NCBI RefSeq assembly: GCF_001654915.1
Contig: NZ_LXEQ01000048.1
DNA: 64,000 nt
From: Buttiauxella ferragutiae
GTDB lineage: Bacteria; Pseudomonadota; Gammaproteobacteria; Enterobacterales; Enterobacteriaceae
Strand: one strand, 5' to 3'
Made by a program: the position numbers and the translations under genes. The notes below the pieces were generated by a model, which searched no databases, was not told the origin of the DNA, and saw nothing but the letters and a program-made list of their open reading frames with translations. Each line of letters begins with the position of its first letter. Positions within the stretch are counted from its first letter, which is position 1. Positions 17,062-25,442 of the stretch are shown here, piece after piece.

Positions 17062-18323
17062 CTTTCCAGCAACTCCATATGTTCAGAGGTGAAGACTACC
17101 TGCGGTCGCGCCCTACGCACTTGCTCAACGGCATCTTCTGAAGCCAGCTCAGGGTAGCGCTGTAACAACCAGGCGGCAGCGACCAGCGCACTGCGCGACA
17201 ACCCCAACGCACAATGAATCAGTACGCTACCTTGCTCATGGCGTAATCGTTCCAGTTTATCTACTGCCAGCTCCAGTGTTACTTCATCGGGTTTAACCAG
17301 GTCCAGCATGGGCACGCATTGATACACAACGCCCTGCAAGGCACGGGAACGGGGAAACTCGCTGGTTAGATCCAATACGGCTTTTTGTGCGGGAGTTGTC
17401 AGCGGATATGTCCCTAAAAACACCCCATCAGTAACCGGACTGAACGCCGGGAGATGGCGGGTATAGAGGCGCATAGAGAGCAACATCCCGACTCGCCAGG
17501 GTAGCAACAGCCACCAGGCCGCAGGTGTCAGCCGCCCTTTCCCATCTTTTTGTAGCGCTTCAACGCCAAGTATCCCGTAGGCCAGCGCCACAATCGCCAG
17601 TGCCAGCGTTGGCCACCACAGCCAGGTGGTCAGCCAGGTTCCCGCCAGGCAGATTATTGCGCCGCACAGATAACGAACGGCCAGCGTTTTGCGTTTCCCG
17701 TCAGCCATTCGCCAGCTCCATTTCCCCTGTTCCGGGATCAACCAGTCGATCACCATTCCGACGCCAAGGCCGGTTAGCACATCAATAAAGTGATGCTGCC
17801 AGGTGGTTAAAACAGAAACGGCAATCAGCAAGAACCATGCGCTATTCAGTTTCTGCCAGACCCCCGTCAGGTGGCGATGGAAATGCCGCCACAGCAGCCA
17901 GCACAGAATAATATGTAACGATGGCGACTGGTTGTACGGCAGGTCGAACTGTTCGAGTTGCCCAAATAACCAACCGGCCAGGCCGGTTATCTCCGGTCTG
18001 GTAAACGTAAACTGTAAAGGAAATAGCAAAAAACCCAGGCAGGCAATGACTGATGCCAGCACGAGTCGGCAGACCAGCCGTCGCTGTTCATTCAGCGAGG
18101 TGCAGATAAACAGTGACAAACCGTACAGCAGATCCAGGCTCCAGTACGGGAGGATTGTCAGTGGCACAAACGGAATGTGCCGCTCCCAGCTAAACACCAG
18201 GCTGCCAATGTTCGCACGTCCGGCGGTAAACTGATTAACCTGCCCGTAGGTTAAAAAGAAAAAGGGCGCAAGCAGAATCAGCCAACCCAAACCCTGCAAG
18301 TATAGCGAACGTCGGTTTGTCAT
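17037..18323 (-). CDS. ynbD: YnbD: PAP2-like plus dual-specificity phosphatase fusion
   Basis: The 428-residue product has an N-terminal multi-span PAP2-like lipid phosphatase region (about residues 1-210), with PSLH near 135 and QHHFIDVLTG near 180 corresponding to the PSxxH and HxxxD motifs. After more membrane segments comes a C-terminal dual-specificity phosphatase domain with VLIHCALGLSRSALVAA, a full HCxxGxxRS active site. The ATG at 18323 overlaps the ynbC stop as ATGA. In the operon it could remove phosphate from a phosphatidyl-alcohol-phosphate, as the related mitochondrial PTPMT1 does for phosphatidylglycerophosphate. That role is inference. Confidence 0.9.
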   Translation of the reverse strand: MTNRRSLYLQGLGWLILLAPFFFLTYGQVNQFTAGRANIGSLVFSWERHIPFVPLTILPYWSLDLLYGLSLFICTSLNEQRRLVCRLVLASVIACLGFLLFPLQFTFTRPEITGLAGWLFGQLEQFDLPYNQSPSLHIILCWLLWRHFHRHLTGVWQKLNSAWFLLIAVSVLTTWQHHFIDVLTGLGVGMVIDWLIPEQGKWSWRMADGKRKTLAVRYLCGAIICLAGTWLTTWLWWPTLALAIVALAYGILGVEALQKDGKGRLTPAAWWLLLPWRVGMLLSMRLYTRHLPAFSPVTDGVFLGTYPLTTPAQKAVLDLTSEFPRSRALQGVVYQCVPMLDLVKPDEVTLELAVDKLERLRHEQGSVLIHCALGLSRSALVAAAWLLQRYPELASEDAVEQVRRARPQVVFTSEHMELLERWKIKVTS

Positions 18324-20080
18324 GATGCGCGGCGCACTGCCATAGACACGGTGAAAATGCCCCATTCATCAATCAACTGGCTGCATTTATCGAAGCCCGC
18401 CTCCCGTACCAGCGCATCCATTTCGCCCTGGCTACGAACGCGCATCACCCACTGTTTACCATCTTTATGGCTGGTGAGTGACCAGGCGATAGTTTTGAGC
18501 TGCGGATGCCAGGGTTGCCCGGTGTAAATCAGAATGCCACCCGGCTCTATCGCGTCTGCCAACCCGGCAAGCGAGTTACGCACCAGGGTGTTTTCCGGAA
18601 ACAGTTCATACAGGCCAGAGACAATTCCCAGCGTCGGACGTGGCTCAAGCGTGGCCAGCTCTTCGCGGTTGAAAGCATCGCCACGTTCAAAACGTGCATA
18701 CTCTGCCATTCCACGCGAGGCAATCATCTCCTGTCCTTTCGCTACGTTTAACTCGCTGTAGTCGCGCAGCAAAATGTTGCTCACCGCCTCTTTGCCTTCC
18801 AGCGCATCGAGCACGTAGCGCCCGTGCCCGGCAGCAACATCAACGACTCGTACCGTTTTGCCCTGCTCAACCAGCTGCGTGACCGCCTGCTGAATCAGCG
18901 TTTGCAGATGGATTTTCCGCTGGCGGATGCCCTTCCAGCCGACGCTATTGAGGTAGTTTTTGTCGATCATCCGCCCCAATGCGCTGCTGCCCTGCGGCTG
19001 ATTTCGATAGACATAATCCAGCGTGCTGCCGGAATCAAACCCGGTTTCAAATCCCAGGCGTACACCTGTTGACTGTGTCCCCAGCGTCTTCATGCCATAG
19101 CGCAAACCGCGATACGCTATATCCTCAATTGAGTAAGGTTCCGGCCCACCGCTTAACGTTCTCCAGCTGTCCGCTCCCGGACTCCAGCGGTCTTCCTGAC
19201 TGTAGTCAAAATGCTGTGGCGGCATGGCATAAAGCGTGTCAATAAACTCGCGCATCTTGTCGAACGCCAGATGCCTGTCTTGTTCCCCCAGCGTATCGTG
19301 ATAGAAGCCAGGCAACACATGAAGTTCTTTGAGTGGGTTGCGCAGACGCTGGTAAAAATCGATCTGTGGCTGACGGTGGACAACGAAATCTTCCCCGGAG
19401 ACCAACATCTGCGTGGGCAAGGTAATGGCGCTGGCGTCGCTGACAATCCGTTCCGCGGTTTTGTAGAGATCGAGCAGGATGTTCACCGCAATGGGTCGGG
19501 TAATTAATGGGTCCTGATTGAAACTCGCCACACGCTGTGGATCGTGCGTCAGATACTTGCCTTTGACATAAGAGTTGACGAAAAACAGACCGCGCAGACG
19601 GTGCATCAATGCCAGCCCCTGACGGGCAAATGGGACATACAATTTGACCTTAAACGCGGGTGATGCCAGTACCAGCCCACGAATAGGTGGTGCGTAATCA
19701 TGAGCCCAGGTAGCTGCCATCACCGCACCCACGCTTTGTGCAACCACGACCACATCTTCCATTGCGGCCTGGCTATCTGCGGCGGCGAAACGCACGAACT
19801 CTTCAACATCCTGCACCGAGCGGGCCAGCGACGGGCTAAAGCCGCGTTGCCCTGGTGATCGGCCATGGCCACGGGCATCCCAGGCATAAAACGCGGTATC
19901 CGGCATCGACAGCTCATCGACAATATGTTGCAGACGCCCGGAATGCTCATGCCCGCGGTGAAACAGGACAATCACCTTGGGTGTGGCACCCGCCGACACG
20001 GCAGGCCAGTGGCGATAAAACAACTCAGTGCGATCGCTGGTCAGAAACTGCCGCTCGTCAGGCGTGCGGATATTACTCAT
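18320..20080 (-). CDS. ynbC: YnbC: alpha/beta hydrolase plus SAM methyltransferase fusion
   Basis: The 586-residue product has two parts. The first (about residues 1-290) is a monoacylglycerol-lipase-like alpha/beta hydrolase with VIVLFHRGHEHSGR, nucleophile motif VVAQSVGAV (Gly of GxSxG replaced by Ala), and a late LPGFYHDTLGE that supplies His. The second (about 370-586) is a class I methyltransferase-like domain with VRVVDVAAGHGRYVLDAL as its SAM loop. Its start overlaps the acyltransferase gene by 8 bp, and its stop overlaps ynbD. Likely role: trimming or modifying a lipid or lysolipid at the membrane. The substrate is unknown. Confidence 0.9.
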   Translation of the reverse strand: MSNIRTPDERQFLTSDRTELFYRHWPAVSAGATPKVIVLFHRGHEHSGRLQHIVDELSMPDTAFYAWDARGHGRSPGQRGFSPSLARSVQDVEEFVRFAAADSQAAMEDVVVVAQSVGAVMAATWAHDYAPPIRGLVLASPAFKVKLYVPFARQGLALMHRLRGLFFVNSYVKGKYLTHDPQRVASFNQDPLITRPIAVNILLDLYKTAERIVSDASAITLPTQMLVSGEDFVVHRQPQIDFYQRLRNPLKELHVLPGFYHDTLGEQDRHLAFDKMREFIDTLYAMPPQHFDYSQEDRWSPGADSWRTLSGGPEPYSIEDIAYRGLRYGMKTLGTQSTGVRLGFETGFDSGSTLDYVYRNQPQGSSALGRMIDKNYLNSVGWKGIRQRKIHLQTLIQQAVTQLVEQGKTVRVVDVAAGHGRYVLDALEGKEAVSNILLRDYSELNVAKGQEMIASRGMAEYARFERGDAFNREELATLEPRPTLGIVSGLYELFPENTLVRNSLAGLADAIEPGGILIYTGQPWHPQLKTIAWSLTSHKDGKQWVMRVRSQGEMDALVREAGFDKCSQLIDEWGIFTVSMAVRRAS

Positions 20081-20714
20081 GAGGATGATTTCCTGTGGTT
20101 TGTTGCTGAAGCATCAGCAATTGCTGCTTCAGGTCGTCCATAAACACTTTTTTCTCGGGATGAAAGCGTAACGTTTCACCAATAGTGACATCGATAAACA
20201 ATGGCAATGGAATACGGTTACCTTTCGCCATCACTTGCTCCGTGCCGCGTAGCCAGACTGGAATAATTGGCACTTCAGGCATGCTTTGACTCAAATGCCA
20301 CAGTCCGGATTTCAACGGTGCCAGTTTTCCCGGCTCGCCACGCGTACCTTCCGGAAAGAGGATCAACGTCTTGCCATCACGTAGCGCCTGTTCGCACTGC
20401 GCCAGCGGGTTTGCTGCTCCACCCTCACGAGAAATGGGAATAATGTTGAGAATATTCAGCGCAAACCACGCCATCCGTTTATCACGCAGAAAATAGTCGG
20501 CAGCGGCCACCGGATGCACTTTCGCCTGTTCGCGTAACGGAAAGAGCGACAGCAGTGCAAAAACATCCATATGGCTGTTGTGATTTGCCACCACAATCGC
20601 CGGGCCGCTTTTCGGCAACCGTTCGCGATGTTTGACTCGCAGACCCAGCCATAACCAGATAACCGGCCAGACTATGCACAAGGTAAAAAGCGCGCGAAGC
20701 ATTCGTGTCATCAT
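20073..20714 (-). CDS. PlsC-like 1-acyl-glycerol-3-phosphate acyltransferase
   Basis: The 213-residue product starts with a hydrophobic anchor (about residues 5-25) and carries both acyltransferase hallmarks: NHNSHMD (HxxxxD, about residues 44-50) and FPEGTR (about 119-124). These fit the PlsC family, which acylates lysophosphatidic acid with acyl-ACP or acyl-CoA at the inner membrane. It lies between ynbB and ynbC, 3 bp after ynbB and overlapping ynbC by 8 bp. As far as I recall, the E. coli K-12 ynbABCD operon is described without such a gene, so this looks like a fuller version of the operon. Confidence 0.9.
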   Translation of the reverse strand: MMTRMLRALFTLCIVWPVIWLWLGLRVKHRERLPKSGPAIVVANHNSHMDVFALLSLFPLREQAKVHPVAAADYFLRDKRMAWFALNILNIIPISREGGAANPLAQCEQALRDGKTLILFPEGTRGEPGKLAPLKSGLWHLSQSMPEVPIIPVWLRGTEQVMAKGNRIPLPLFIDVTIGETLRFHPEKKVFMDDLKQQLLMLQQQTTGNHPHE

Positions 20715-20717
20715 AAG

Positions 20718-21635
20718 TTAGTAACAAAAGTAGCGAATGAAATGGAAGAAGACAGGAGCGGTGAAGATCAGTGAATCCAGCCGGTCAAGAATGCCGCCGT
20801 GGCCAGGTAACAACGTGCCGCTGTCTTTAACGCCGATATCCCGTTTGATGGCGGACATCACGACATCACCGCAGAACCCGGTAACCCCGATAATCACCCC
20901 TGCCAACAGCGCCATTGGCCAGCTCAGTGGCGTAAGTAGTGGTCCGAGCAACATTGCCAGCAGAGCCGTTGTCGCAACGCCCCCCACTAGCCCAGCCAGC
21001 GTTTTATTCGGGCTGACCTTCGGCGTCACCTTGATGCGCCCAAGCGATTTGCCCCACAAGTATTGCGCGATATCGTTGAACTCCGTCAGGCCGACCAGGA
21101 ACAGCACCAGCAGAGCGCCAGTCTGTTGGCCATCGGCGGGTAGCACCAGTAAAAAGGCGACATGGCTGAAAGCAAACACGGTGGTCATCAGGCTCCAGTG
21201 GAGCTGGGATGCGGTACGCAAGAACCCCTGAGTGTCGCCCGCAATCACCATCCGTGCCGGTAAAAATAAAAACACATACACCGGTATAAACACCACAAAC
21301 ATGCCGTACCAACCGATGCCAATCAGCCAGTAGTTAAGAGGAATGGCAATAAACAACCACAGCAAAGGCATTCGGTCGGAATGGCGCGAAGGCACCAGCG
21401 TCAGAAACTCTTTTAGCGCCATAAAGCTGACCAGCGCGAAGAAAGTCAGCGCCAGCCAGTTCGGGCTTAACATCGCCAGCGAAAACAGCACGATGATCAC
21501 CCACCATGTGCGGATCCGTAGCGTCAGTTCCCGCCAGTCTTTAGCGGGACGTAGCCACACCAGCAGGCCATTCACTACCGATGCGACCAGCAGAAGTGCA
21601 AAAATTACCGCGAGGGATTTTTCCAGCAACATCAT
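20718..21635 (-). CDS. ynbB: YnbB: CdsA-family phosphatidate cytidylyltransferase
   Basis: The 305-residue product has about eight membrane spans and ends with the complete CdsA signature: SAIKRDIGVKDSG followed by LLPGHGGILDRLDSLIF. Enzymes with this motif make CDP-diacylglycerol from CTP and phosphatidic acid. The ATG overlaps the ynbA stop (ATGA). Housekeeping cdsA is normally elsewhere in enterobacteria, so this is a second, operon-specific copy, presumably feeding CDP-diacylglycerol to YnbA. Confidence 0.92.
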   Translation of the reverse strand: MMLLEKSLAVIFALLLVASVVNGLLVWLRPAKDWRELTLRIRTWWVIIVLFSLAMLSPNWLALTFFALVSFMALKEFLTLVPSRHSDRMPLLWLFIAIPLNYWLIGIGWYGMFVVFIPVYVFLFLPARMVIAGDTQGFLRTASQLHWSLMTTVFAFSHVAFLLVLPADGQQTGALLVLFLVGLTEFNDIAQYLWGKSLGRIKVTPKVSPNKTLAGLVGGVATTALLAMLLGPLLTPLSWPMALLAGVIIGVTGFCGDVVMSAIKRDIGVKDSGTLLPGHGGILDRLDSLIFTAPVFFHFIRYFCY

Positions 21636-22237
21636 TTCGCCGCCTTATCACGCAATGCACTCCGACAACGGTTAGCGACCGTCCACAACAGCAATACGGT
21701 TGCCAGCCCCCACACGACGTTATTCCATTGCACCCACTGCGGCCAGATTGCCAGCGCCAGCCCCCACGCACCAAACAGCAATGCCCTGTCGCTTTTCCCC
21801 AGTGGCCCGGCATAACTGCGCAAGCCGTTAATCGTTTGTGCCAGAACACCACAAAATTCGGTCATTAGCGCACAGAACAACATCACCAGCACCAGCAACA
21901 TATTGCTTTCGGGTAGCTGCATAAAAGGCAGATAAAGCGCAATGTCGGAGAGCACATCTCCCGTCTCATTGAGGATAGCTCCGAGCCGGGATTGTTGATG
22001 GCATTCGCGTGCCAGCATGCCGTCCAGGGCATTGAGCGCCATCCGGATAAACAAGACGATGGGCAGGAGAACGAACAAGCGGGGATCAGGGAAAATAATC
22101 AGTACCGCGCCGGTAATAAAGGAGAGTGCCATGGCAGCGAGAGTCACGTGGTTGGCCGTAACGTGGTGTTTATGCAGCCAGAACATCAGCGGGCGTAACA
22201 GTGCCTGGAAGGCAGGCTTTATCTGATAAAGCGTCAT
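21632..22237 (-). CDS. ynbA: YnbA: CDP-alcohol phosphatidyltransferase family protein
   Basis: The 201-residue product has about six membrane spans and the CDP-alcohol phosphatidyltransferase motif, but altered. Where the family has DxxDGxxAR...GxxxDxxxD, this protein has NALDGMLAR...GAILNETGD, so the first and third Asp are Asn. The second and fourth Asp remain. Family members transfer a phosphatidyl group from CDP-diacylglycerol to an alcohol such as glycerol-3-phosphate, serine or inositol phosphate. The ATG at 22237 fits the GGGA site better than the adjacent ATG at 22240. It is the first gene of the ynb operon, divergent from the PTS operon. Confidence 0.9.
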   Translation of the reverse strand: MTLYQIKPAFQALLRPLMFWLHKHHVTANHVTLAAMALSFITGAVLIIFPDPRLFVLLPIVLFIRMALNALDGMLARECHQQSRLGAILNETGDVLSDIALYLPFMQLPESNMLLVLVMLFCALMTEFCGVLAQTINGLRSYAGPLGKSDRALLFGAWGLALAIWPQWVQWNNVVWGLATVLLLWTVANRCRSALRDKAAK

Positions 22238-22344
22238 CATATTCCCTGATAGTTTGTCGATTTCCTTTATAGTGCATTAATTAACCGCACCAGGAGTGAT
22301 ATTTTTCAGCGACCGAAACAATAATCAGAATTTCGATTGCGAAA

Positions 22345-22386
22345 GGGATAATTGTTACCGGTTTCCCACCGGCGGATACAGACTAG
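22345..22386 (+). promoter_or_regulatory. RAT-like leader sequence and stem-loop
   Basis: The leader reads GGGATAATTGTTACCGG, then TTTCCC, then ACCGGCGGATACAGACT. This resembles the ribonucleic antiterminator (RAT) targets of BglG-family proteins, which have GGATTGTTACTG...CAGGCAAAACC around a loop. CCGGT/ACCGG at 22358-22372 can pair. It lies about 140 bp upstream of the PTS gene. The PRD regulator at the end of the operon has helix-turn-helix rather than obvious RNA-binding domains, so a DNA operator is an equal alternative. Confidence 0.4.
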
Positions 22387-22401
22387 CACATCTAACTTTA
22401 A

Positions 22402-22417
22402 GTGGGTTTCTACCCAC
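22402..22417 (+). promoter_or_regulatory. Hairpin or palindrome in the PTS leader
   Basis: GTGGGT-TTCT-ACCCAC is a perfect 6-bp stem with a 4-nt loop, followed by CTATTTTAG. It could be a weak terminator working with the RAT-like element upstream, or a DNA operator for the PRD or LacI regulator. The T-run is short, so terminator function is uncertain. Confidence 0.4.
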
Positions 22418-22524
22418 CTATTTTAGGGGCAAATCCTGCGCCTGAGGCAGCCCAGTTTTTGGCCTTGCTCACTCATGCCGATAGCGTGTCTTATATCCCG
22501 GAGACAACACTTCAGGACGGGTCT

Positions 22525-24087
22525 ATGAACGCCAATTTTAAGAATGAAATACAAACGTTCGGACGGTCGTTGCTATTACCTATTGCTGTGCTGGCACCTG
22601 TCGGCATGGTTATGGGCATTTGTAGCGCGCTGGGCCAGAATTATATGATTGAAAAGTTACCTTTTTTAGGTAACGCCATTTTTAAAGATCTGCTCTCATC
22701 GCTGGGTTTAATCAGCAGTGTGGTATTCCAGAATATCCCCTTACTCTTTGCGATGGGGGTCGCTTATGGAATGTCGAAAAAAGAAAAAGGCATCGCCGTA
22801 TTTGCCTCCGTGGTGGCCTATCTAACACTGTTAATTTCGATGCACGTGCACTTAAAACTGGCCGGACAACTGGCGAAAGGAGATTTATCGCTGGTCGGGC
22901 AAGGCATGGTGTTGGGGATCCAGACGCTGAAGATTGAGGCGCTGGGCGGCATTATCGCTGGTTTACTGGCAGCAAAAGTGACCGACAAATATTACCGTTT
23001 GCAGTTACCGCTGGCTTTTGCCTTTTTCAGCGGTAAAAAATCCGTCGCCATTTTATCTATTGCTTTTACTATTCCCGTCGGCCTGCTTATTCCCTTTATC
23101 TGGGATCTGTTTACCGCCGGAATGAACAGCCTTTCGACTGTTCTGATGGCGCCAAATATTGGTGCCGGGATCTATATGACCCTCAACCGTCTATTAATCC
23201 CCTTCGGCTTGCACCATGTTTTAAGCTCTACGGTTCGTTTTACTGCGGCGGGTGGCACTTACTTAATTGATGGGCAAACTTATGTCGGTATTTTACCGGC
23301 AATGAACAAAATTCTTTTTGAGTTAGGCCCGAATCATCCGGCATGGAAAGAATATATGCCAACCCTGACCAGCTATCTGGCGTCGTCACAAATGCTGACC
23401 ACGTTATTCCGTGTTCCGGCTATTGGTCTGGCGATGTACCACATGGCCTACGTGAAAAACAGAAAGTTCGCCAAAGGCATGATCCTGACTGTGGTATTAA
23501 CCGCTGTACTTGGCAATGTCACCGAACCACTGGAATTCTCGTTCCTGTTTATTGCGCCTAAGCTGTTTATTGTTTACGCCATCTTGTGTGGCCTGCTGAC
23601 AATCCCACTACAGATACTGGATGTTTCCGTCGGCTATATTCGTGGCACTATTTTTGACTTTGGCATCTTTGGGCTGATGTATGAACACACTCAGTGGCTC
23701 AATCTCGTTATCCTCGGCATCGTGAACTTTGTGGTGTTCTACTTTGTCTTCCGTTTCGCCATCCGCAAGTTCGACATTAAAACGCCGGGTCGCGAAAGTG
23801 ACATGGGCGACAGCACCCTCTTGAACAATAAAGAGTATGACAAAGTCGCGGCGCTGGTAGTGGAAGGCCTCGGCGGCAAAAGTAATATTAAACGCGTTGA
23901 AAACTGTGTCTCACGCTTGCGTATCGACCTTGCCGATCAAAAGAAACTGGATATGGCGATTCTGAAAGAAGCAGGCTCGTTGGGAACCTTTATTCCGTCC
24001 AGTAACCATATTCATGTTGTATTTGGCCCCCACGTTGAGTTCGTCCGCAACGCGGTGGACGATGCCATGGCCAAACAGGAGAGATAA
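22525..24087 (+). CDS. Glucose-family PTS permease, fused IIC-IIB
   Basis: The 520-residue product begins with a IIC membrane domain (about residues 1-415) holding the family motif GNVTEPLEFSFLFIAP. It ends with a IIB domain (about 435-520) with ENCVSRLRIDL, whose Cys is the phosphorylation site. There is no IIA domain, so it needs a IIA in trans, such as Crr. The ATG at 22525 follows GGACGGG; upstream in-frame codons lack a ribosome site. It starts a three-gene operon with a lyase and a NagA-like deacetylase. It is closest in layout to GlcNAc, maltose or glucose type IICB. The substrate is unknown but should be a sugar phosphorylated on entry. Confidence 0.92.
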   Translation: MNANFKNEIQTFGRSLLLPIAVLAPVGMVMGICSALGQNYMIEKLPFLGNAIFKDLLSSLGLISSVVFQNIPLLFAMGVAYGMSKKEKGIAVFASVVAYLTLLISMHVHLKLAGQLAKGDLSLVGQGMVLGIQTLKIEALGGIIAGLLAAKVTDKYYRLQLPLAFAFFSGKKSVAILSIAFTIPVGLLIPFIWDLFTAGMNSLSTVLMAPNIGAGIYMTLNRLLIPFGLHHVLSSTVRFTAAGGTYLIDGQTYVGILPAMNKILFELGPNHPAWKEYMPTLTSYLASSQMLTTLFRVPAIGLAMYHMAYVKNRKFAKGMILTVVLTAVLGNVTEPLEFSFLFIAPKLFIVYAILCGLLTIPLQILDVSVGYIRGTIFDFGIFGLMYEHTQWLNLVILGIVNFVVFYFVFRFAIRKFDIKTPGRESDMGDSTLLNNKEYDKVAALVVEGLGGKSNIKRVENCVSRLRIDLADQKKLDMAILKEAGSLGTFIPSSNHIHVVFGPHVEFVRNAVDDAMAKQER

Positions 24088-24089
24088 CC

Positions 24090-25439
24090 ATGCGCGCACT
24101 TTATGATTCAAAAAGTAAAACCATTGATGACAAAGGAATGAAAGCCTTGTTCACCCACGAAGCGCGGGTTCAGTCCTGGCTTGATGTGGAAGCAGCGCTG
24201 GCGACGGCACAGGCTAAAGTCTGTATTATTCCTGCTGCTGCGGCAAAAAATATCGCCGAAAACTGCCAGCTTGACCGTATCGATCTGGCAGAAGTTGAAC
24301 GCCTGTTGCGGGAGATAGGCCACGGGTTTGTGCCAGTGATTAAAGTGCTGGTTAAAGCCTGCGACGAAGAAAGCGGCAAATATGTGCATTACGGGGTGAC
24401 AACACAAAACATCCAGCAAACCGCGCATCTCTATCTGGTGAAGCAATTCCACCAGCAACTAATGAGCTTTGTCGATGCCACGCTTGAGAACTTGGCTAGA
24501 CTGGCCCTGCAACATAAAGACACCCTGATGGCGGGCCGTACTCACGGTAAACATGCCCTGCCCATTACCTACGGTTATAAAGTGTCGGTGTGGATTTACG
24601 AGCTTCTGGGTGCCGTTGAACGGATGCAGGAAGCGGAAAAACGAGTCTTTACCGTGATGATGGGCGGCGCAGTAGGCGCGTTTCACGCCACCGGAGAACC
24701 TGGGCGGCAGGTACAGGATCTGGTCGCACAAGCATTGAATATGTACCCAATGCGCGTGCCATCCCGTAATGCACGGGTTTATCGTGCCGAGTACATCAGC
24801 AATTTATGCCTGCTGGCGACCACCTTCCACAAAATTGCCGAGGAGGTTTATCAGACCTCCAGCGAGGAATTTGGTGAAGTATCTGAGGCGTTTGCCAAAG
24901 GTACGGTCGGTAGCAGCACCATGCCGCAAAAAGTGAACCCGAAACTGGCGAAGGGAATCATAGCCAATGCCCAGCGATTGTACGCGGTGATGACATCGTC
25001 GTTGTACGTCTGCCCGCGCCCGTTTGAGGCCGACAGTTCTGCCTATTTCATCTTTGATGCCAACCTGCAAGAAAGCATGGAGTTGATGGCAGAAATCGTG
25101 CTGCGCGCTGAAGAGTTGACCCGCACACTGATCATCGATAAATCCCGTATGCAGCAAAACGTGATGCTGACGCACGGTCTTATCAACAGTGAAAAAATCA
25201 TGATGAGTCTGGTCGAACGGTTAGGGAAAGATCCGGCGCATGAACTGGTGTACTCAATGGCGATGCGCAGCACCCATGAAGGGCTGGATTACGCCAGTGT
25301 GCTGCGTAACGAGCCGGAGATCCGCGACAACTTCAGTGATGATGAAATCCGCGATTTACTTGATCCGGCCGCCTATACCGGGCTTTGCGCCGTGTTGGCA
25401 GAAGAACTGGCTAACACCGTTTTTGCCAGAAAGGAGTGA
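24090..25439 (+). CDS. Fumarase/adenylosuccinate-lyase superfamily enzyme
   Basis: The 449-residue product has the full superfamily signature GSSTMPQKVNPKLAKG (about residues 271-286), the upstream AGRTHGKHALPITYGYKVS histidine region (about 148-166), and the N-terminal YDSKSKTIDDKGMKALFTHEARVQSWLDVEAALA typical of PurB-like members. Such enzymes cleave C-N or C-O bonds, usually releasing fumarate. It begins 2 bp after the PTS stop, with AGGAGAG as ribosome site. It is unlikely to be housekeeping PurB because of this context and its divergence. The likely job is a beta-elimination on a phosphorylated sugar conjugate delivered by the PTS. That role is inference. Confidence 0.88.
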   Translation: MRALYDSKSKTIDDKGMKALFTHEARVQSWLDVEAALATAQAKVCIIPAAAAKNIAENCQLDRIDLAEVERLLREIGHGFVPVIKVLVKACDEESGKYVHYGVTTQNIQQTAHLYLVKQFHQQLMSFVDATLENLARLALQHKDTLMAGRTHGKHALPITYGYKVSVWIYELLGAVERMQEAEKRVFTVMMGGAVGAFHATGEPGRQVQDLVAQALNMYPMRVPSRNARVYRAEYISNLCLLATTFHKIAEEVYQTSSEEFGEVSEAFAKGTVGSSTMPQKVNPKLAKGIIANAQRLYAVMTSSLYVCPRPFEADSSAYFIFDANLQESMELMAEIVLRAEELTRTLIIDKSRMQQNVMLTHGLINSEKIMMSLVERLGKDPAHELVYSMAMRSTHEGLDYASVLRNEPEIRDNFSDDEIRDLLDPAAYTGLCAVLAEELANTVFARKE

Positions 25440-25442
25440 ACC

